Shown here one piece after another: positions 5,975 through 6,455 of a stretch of 6,455 nt of DNA. Position numbers and translations under genes: made by a program. Every line of letters begins with the position of its first letter. The first letter of the stretch is position 1. Below the pieces are notes generated by a model. It saw only the letters and a program-made list of their open reading frames with translations. It ran no database searches and was not told the origin of the DNA. The stretch covers positions 5,127 to 11,581 of the forward strand of contig PEZG01000077.1 of NCBI GenBank assembly GCA_002774185.1. The letters are read 5' to 3'. The DNA is from Candidatus Roizmanbacteria bacterium CG09_land_8_20_14_0_10_41_9 (lineage in GTDB: Bacteria > Patescibacteriota > Microgenomatia > UBA1406 > GWC2-37-13).

Positions 5975-6003
5975 TGTGGATACAAACACGTGTATAAGGA
6001 TAA
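5975..6003 (-). promoter_or_regulatory. cluster of DnaA-box-like sequences
   Basis: Reading the minus strand, TTATCCTTA (6003-5995, 7 of 9 to TTATCCACA), TTATACACG (5997-5989, one mismatch to TTATNCACA) and GTATCCACA (5983-5975, one mismatch) lie within 29 bp in the same orientation. The cluster is centred on the perfect 8-bp palindrome ACACGTGT (5986-5993). No dnaA, dnaN or other origin gene is in view, and a few single-mismatch boxes are expected by chance in a window this size, so function is uncertain. Confidence 0.25.
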
Positions 6004-6094
6004 CTGTTTTTATAGTTCTTTAGTCGAGAGAAAGAAAACCTTCGCAGAAAAAGGGCGTCAAATCTTACGGTCTGTCTCCAAAATATTTACTCGA

Positions 6095-6104
6095 GCAACG
6101 TTGC
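6095..6104. promoter_or_regulatory. perfect palindrome GCAACGTTGC, possible operator
   Basis: A 10-bp perfect palindrome sits about 58 bp before the phosphatase start codon, immediately after CTCGAG (6090-6095) and just before the inverted TTCTTTGC word. Dyads of this size between divergent genes are typical repressor sites. The ligand is unknown. Confidence 0.3.
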
Positions 6105-6146
6105 ATTTCTTTGCGTAGTTGTCGGCGTCCTCTTAAAATTACCGTG

Positions 6147-6157
6147 TAGAATTGGAG
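6147..6157 (+). promoter_or_regulatory. start signals of the histidine phosphatase gene (TAGAAT and GGAG)
   Basis: TAGAAT (6147-6152) is the same -10 hexamer as in the HTH-HD promoter, but no good -35 lies 16-18 bp upstream. GGAG (6154-6157) is a Shine-Dalgarno-like core four bases before the ATG, somewhat close. The two are alternatives: if TAGAAT is the -10, transcription starts at about 6159 and the GGAG is not in the mRNA. Confidence 0.4.
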
Positions 6158-6161
6158 TTAT

Positions 6162-6455
6162 ATGCTTGACAAAATCATCATCATCCGGCATGGGGAGACG
6201 GATTTTAATAAGGAGAGAGTCATCCAGGGACAACTGGATACCTTTTTGAATAAAAATGGGGTAGAGCAGGCGAGAAAAGCGGCCGTAAAGTTAAAAGGAG
6301 AGAAAATCGACCGCATCTATACTTCTGACTTAAAAAGAGCAAACCATACGGCTCTTATCATAGGAGAAGTTTTAAAAGCGCGAGTCATCCCGACGCCTTT
6401 ACTGCGCGAGCGGTATTTTGGAGAGCTTCAGGGACTTCGTATTGAGACAATAAAA
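6162..6455 (+). CDS. histidine phosphatase family protein (phosphoglycerate mutase-like), 3' end cut off
   Basis: The frame is open from the ATG at 6162 to the window edge, giving 98 residues, roughly the first half of a typical 200-residue member. Histidine phosphatases remove or transfer phosphate through a phospho-histidine intermediate; substrates range from phosphoglycerate to sugars, nucleotides and proteins. Seen: the signature IIIIRHGETDFN with nucleophile His10 and Arg9, the second arginine in YTSDLKRANHTA (Arg59), and the acid/base Glu83 in LLRERYFGELQG. This order and spacing fit the cofactor-dependent mutase/PhoE/CobC branch. The second catalytic histidine (usually in a GHG or SHG motif) lies beyond the edge, so the substrate class cannot be decided. 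It is divergent from the HTH-HD nucleotidase gene, 305 bp apart. The ATG start puts RHGET at the usual distance from the N terminus. Confidence 0.9.
   Translation, partial: MLDKIIIIRHGETDFNKERVIQGQLDTFLNKNGVEQARKAAVKLKGEKIDRIYTSDLKRANHTALIIGEVLKARVIPTPLLRERYFGELQGLRIETIK

Larger units (their letters stand above)
5857..6161. other. divergent intergenic control region between the HTH-HD and histidine phosphatase genes
   Basis: These 305 bp hold no convincing gene. A plus-strand frame can be read through to 6118, but it begins antisense inside the HD gene and has no family-like pattern. No tRNA or known RNA gene was recognised. What it does hold is listed separately: the HD-gene promoter, GCAAAGAA words, a cluster of DnaA-box-like sequences around the palindrome ACACGTGT (5986-5993), the palindrome GCAACGTTGC and the start signals of the phosphatase gene. 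The middle (6004-6090) shows nothing I can name. Confidence 0.6.

Noticed and set aside
5857..5985. N-terminal extension of the HD protein from a TTG, with a hydrophobic stretch (FLCITLIILLCI) resembling a signal or membrane segment.
   Set aside because: The TTG start is weak, the stretch covers the strong promoter of the gene, and a cytosolic HTH-nucleotidase would not be expected to carry an export signal.
5768..6118. Plus-strand open frame of 116 codons with CKCGYKH in the middle, hinting at a zinc motif.
   Set aside because: Its first third is antisense to the HTH of the HD gene, it has no start signal and no further paired cysteines, and the rest is low-complexity basic sequence.

Overview
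This window is bacterial. It most resembles a member of the Candidate Phyla Radiation (Patescibacteria, perhaps the Microgenomates side). The reasons are a SecA with an unusual spaced-out zinc tail, very small genes, a secreted-looking orphan protein built of DUF5666-like modules, A/T-rich repeats of the TCAAAAG/TCAAAAC type between genes, and several genes with no Shine-Dalgarno sequence. TGA is used as a stop (HD gene) and no in-frame TGA is needed anywhere, so the TGA=Gly code of Gracilibacteria/Absconditabacteria is not in use. The taxonomic call is inference from impression of these families, not from a search.

Layout, left to right. (1) Positions 3-611 hold the 3' part of a gene for a probable exported protein. 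(2) Positions 612-711 hold an A/T-rich inverted repeat made of 7-bp units, ending just before (3) secA (720-3503), the motor ATPase of the Sec export pathway and the only clear housekeeping gene here. (4) Positions 3504-3626 contain no convincing gene but can fold into a three-way junction. (5) A 72-residue DUF167/YggU-family protein (3627-3845) follows, then a probable terminator. (6) Four tandem 10-bp repeats abut the start codon of (7) a Fic-family AMP-transferase-like protein with its own inhibitory motif and a C-terminal winged helix (3943-4926). (8) Convergent to it, sharing a hairpin at the 3' ends, is a minus-strand gene (4945-5856) joining an XRE-like helix-turn-helix to an HD-domain 5'-nucleotidase of the YfbR/HDDC2 type. 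(9) A 305-bp divergent control region (5857-6161) carries a good sigma70-type promoter for the HD gene, short repeats, palindromes and DnaA-box-like sequences. (10) The window ends inside a histidine phosphatase gene (6162 to the edge).

Functionally, the left half is export-related (secreted protein, SecA). The right half is a cluster of probable nucleotide/phosphoryl-transfer enzymes (Fic, HD nucleotidase, histidine phosphatase), two of which carry their own DNA-binding domain. No CRISPR array, insertion sequence, tRNA or rRNA is visible. The most interesting parts are the Fic gene with its repeat-filled upstream region, which suggests self-regulation, and the HTH-HD fusion. Neither is proof of a new system.
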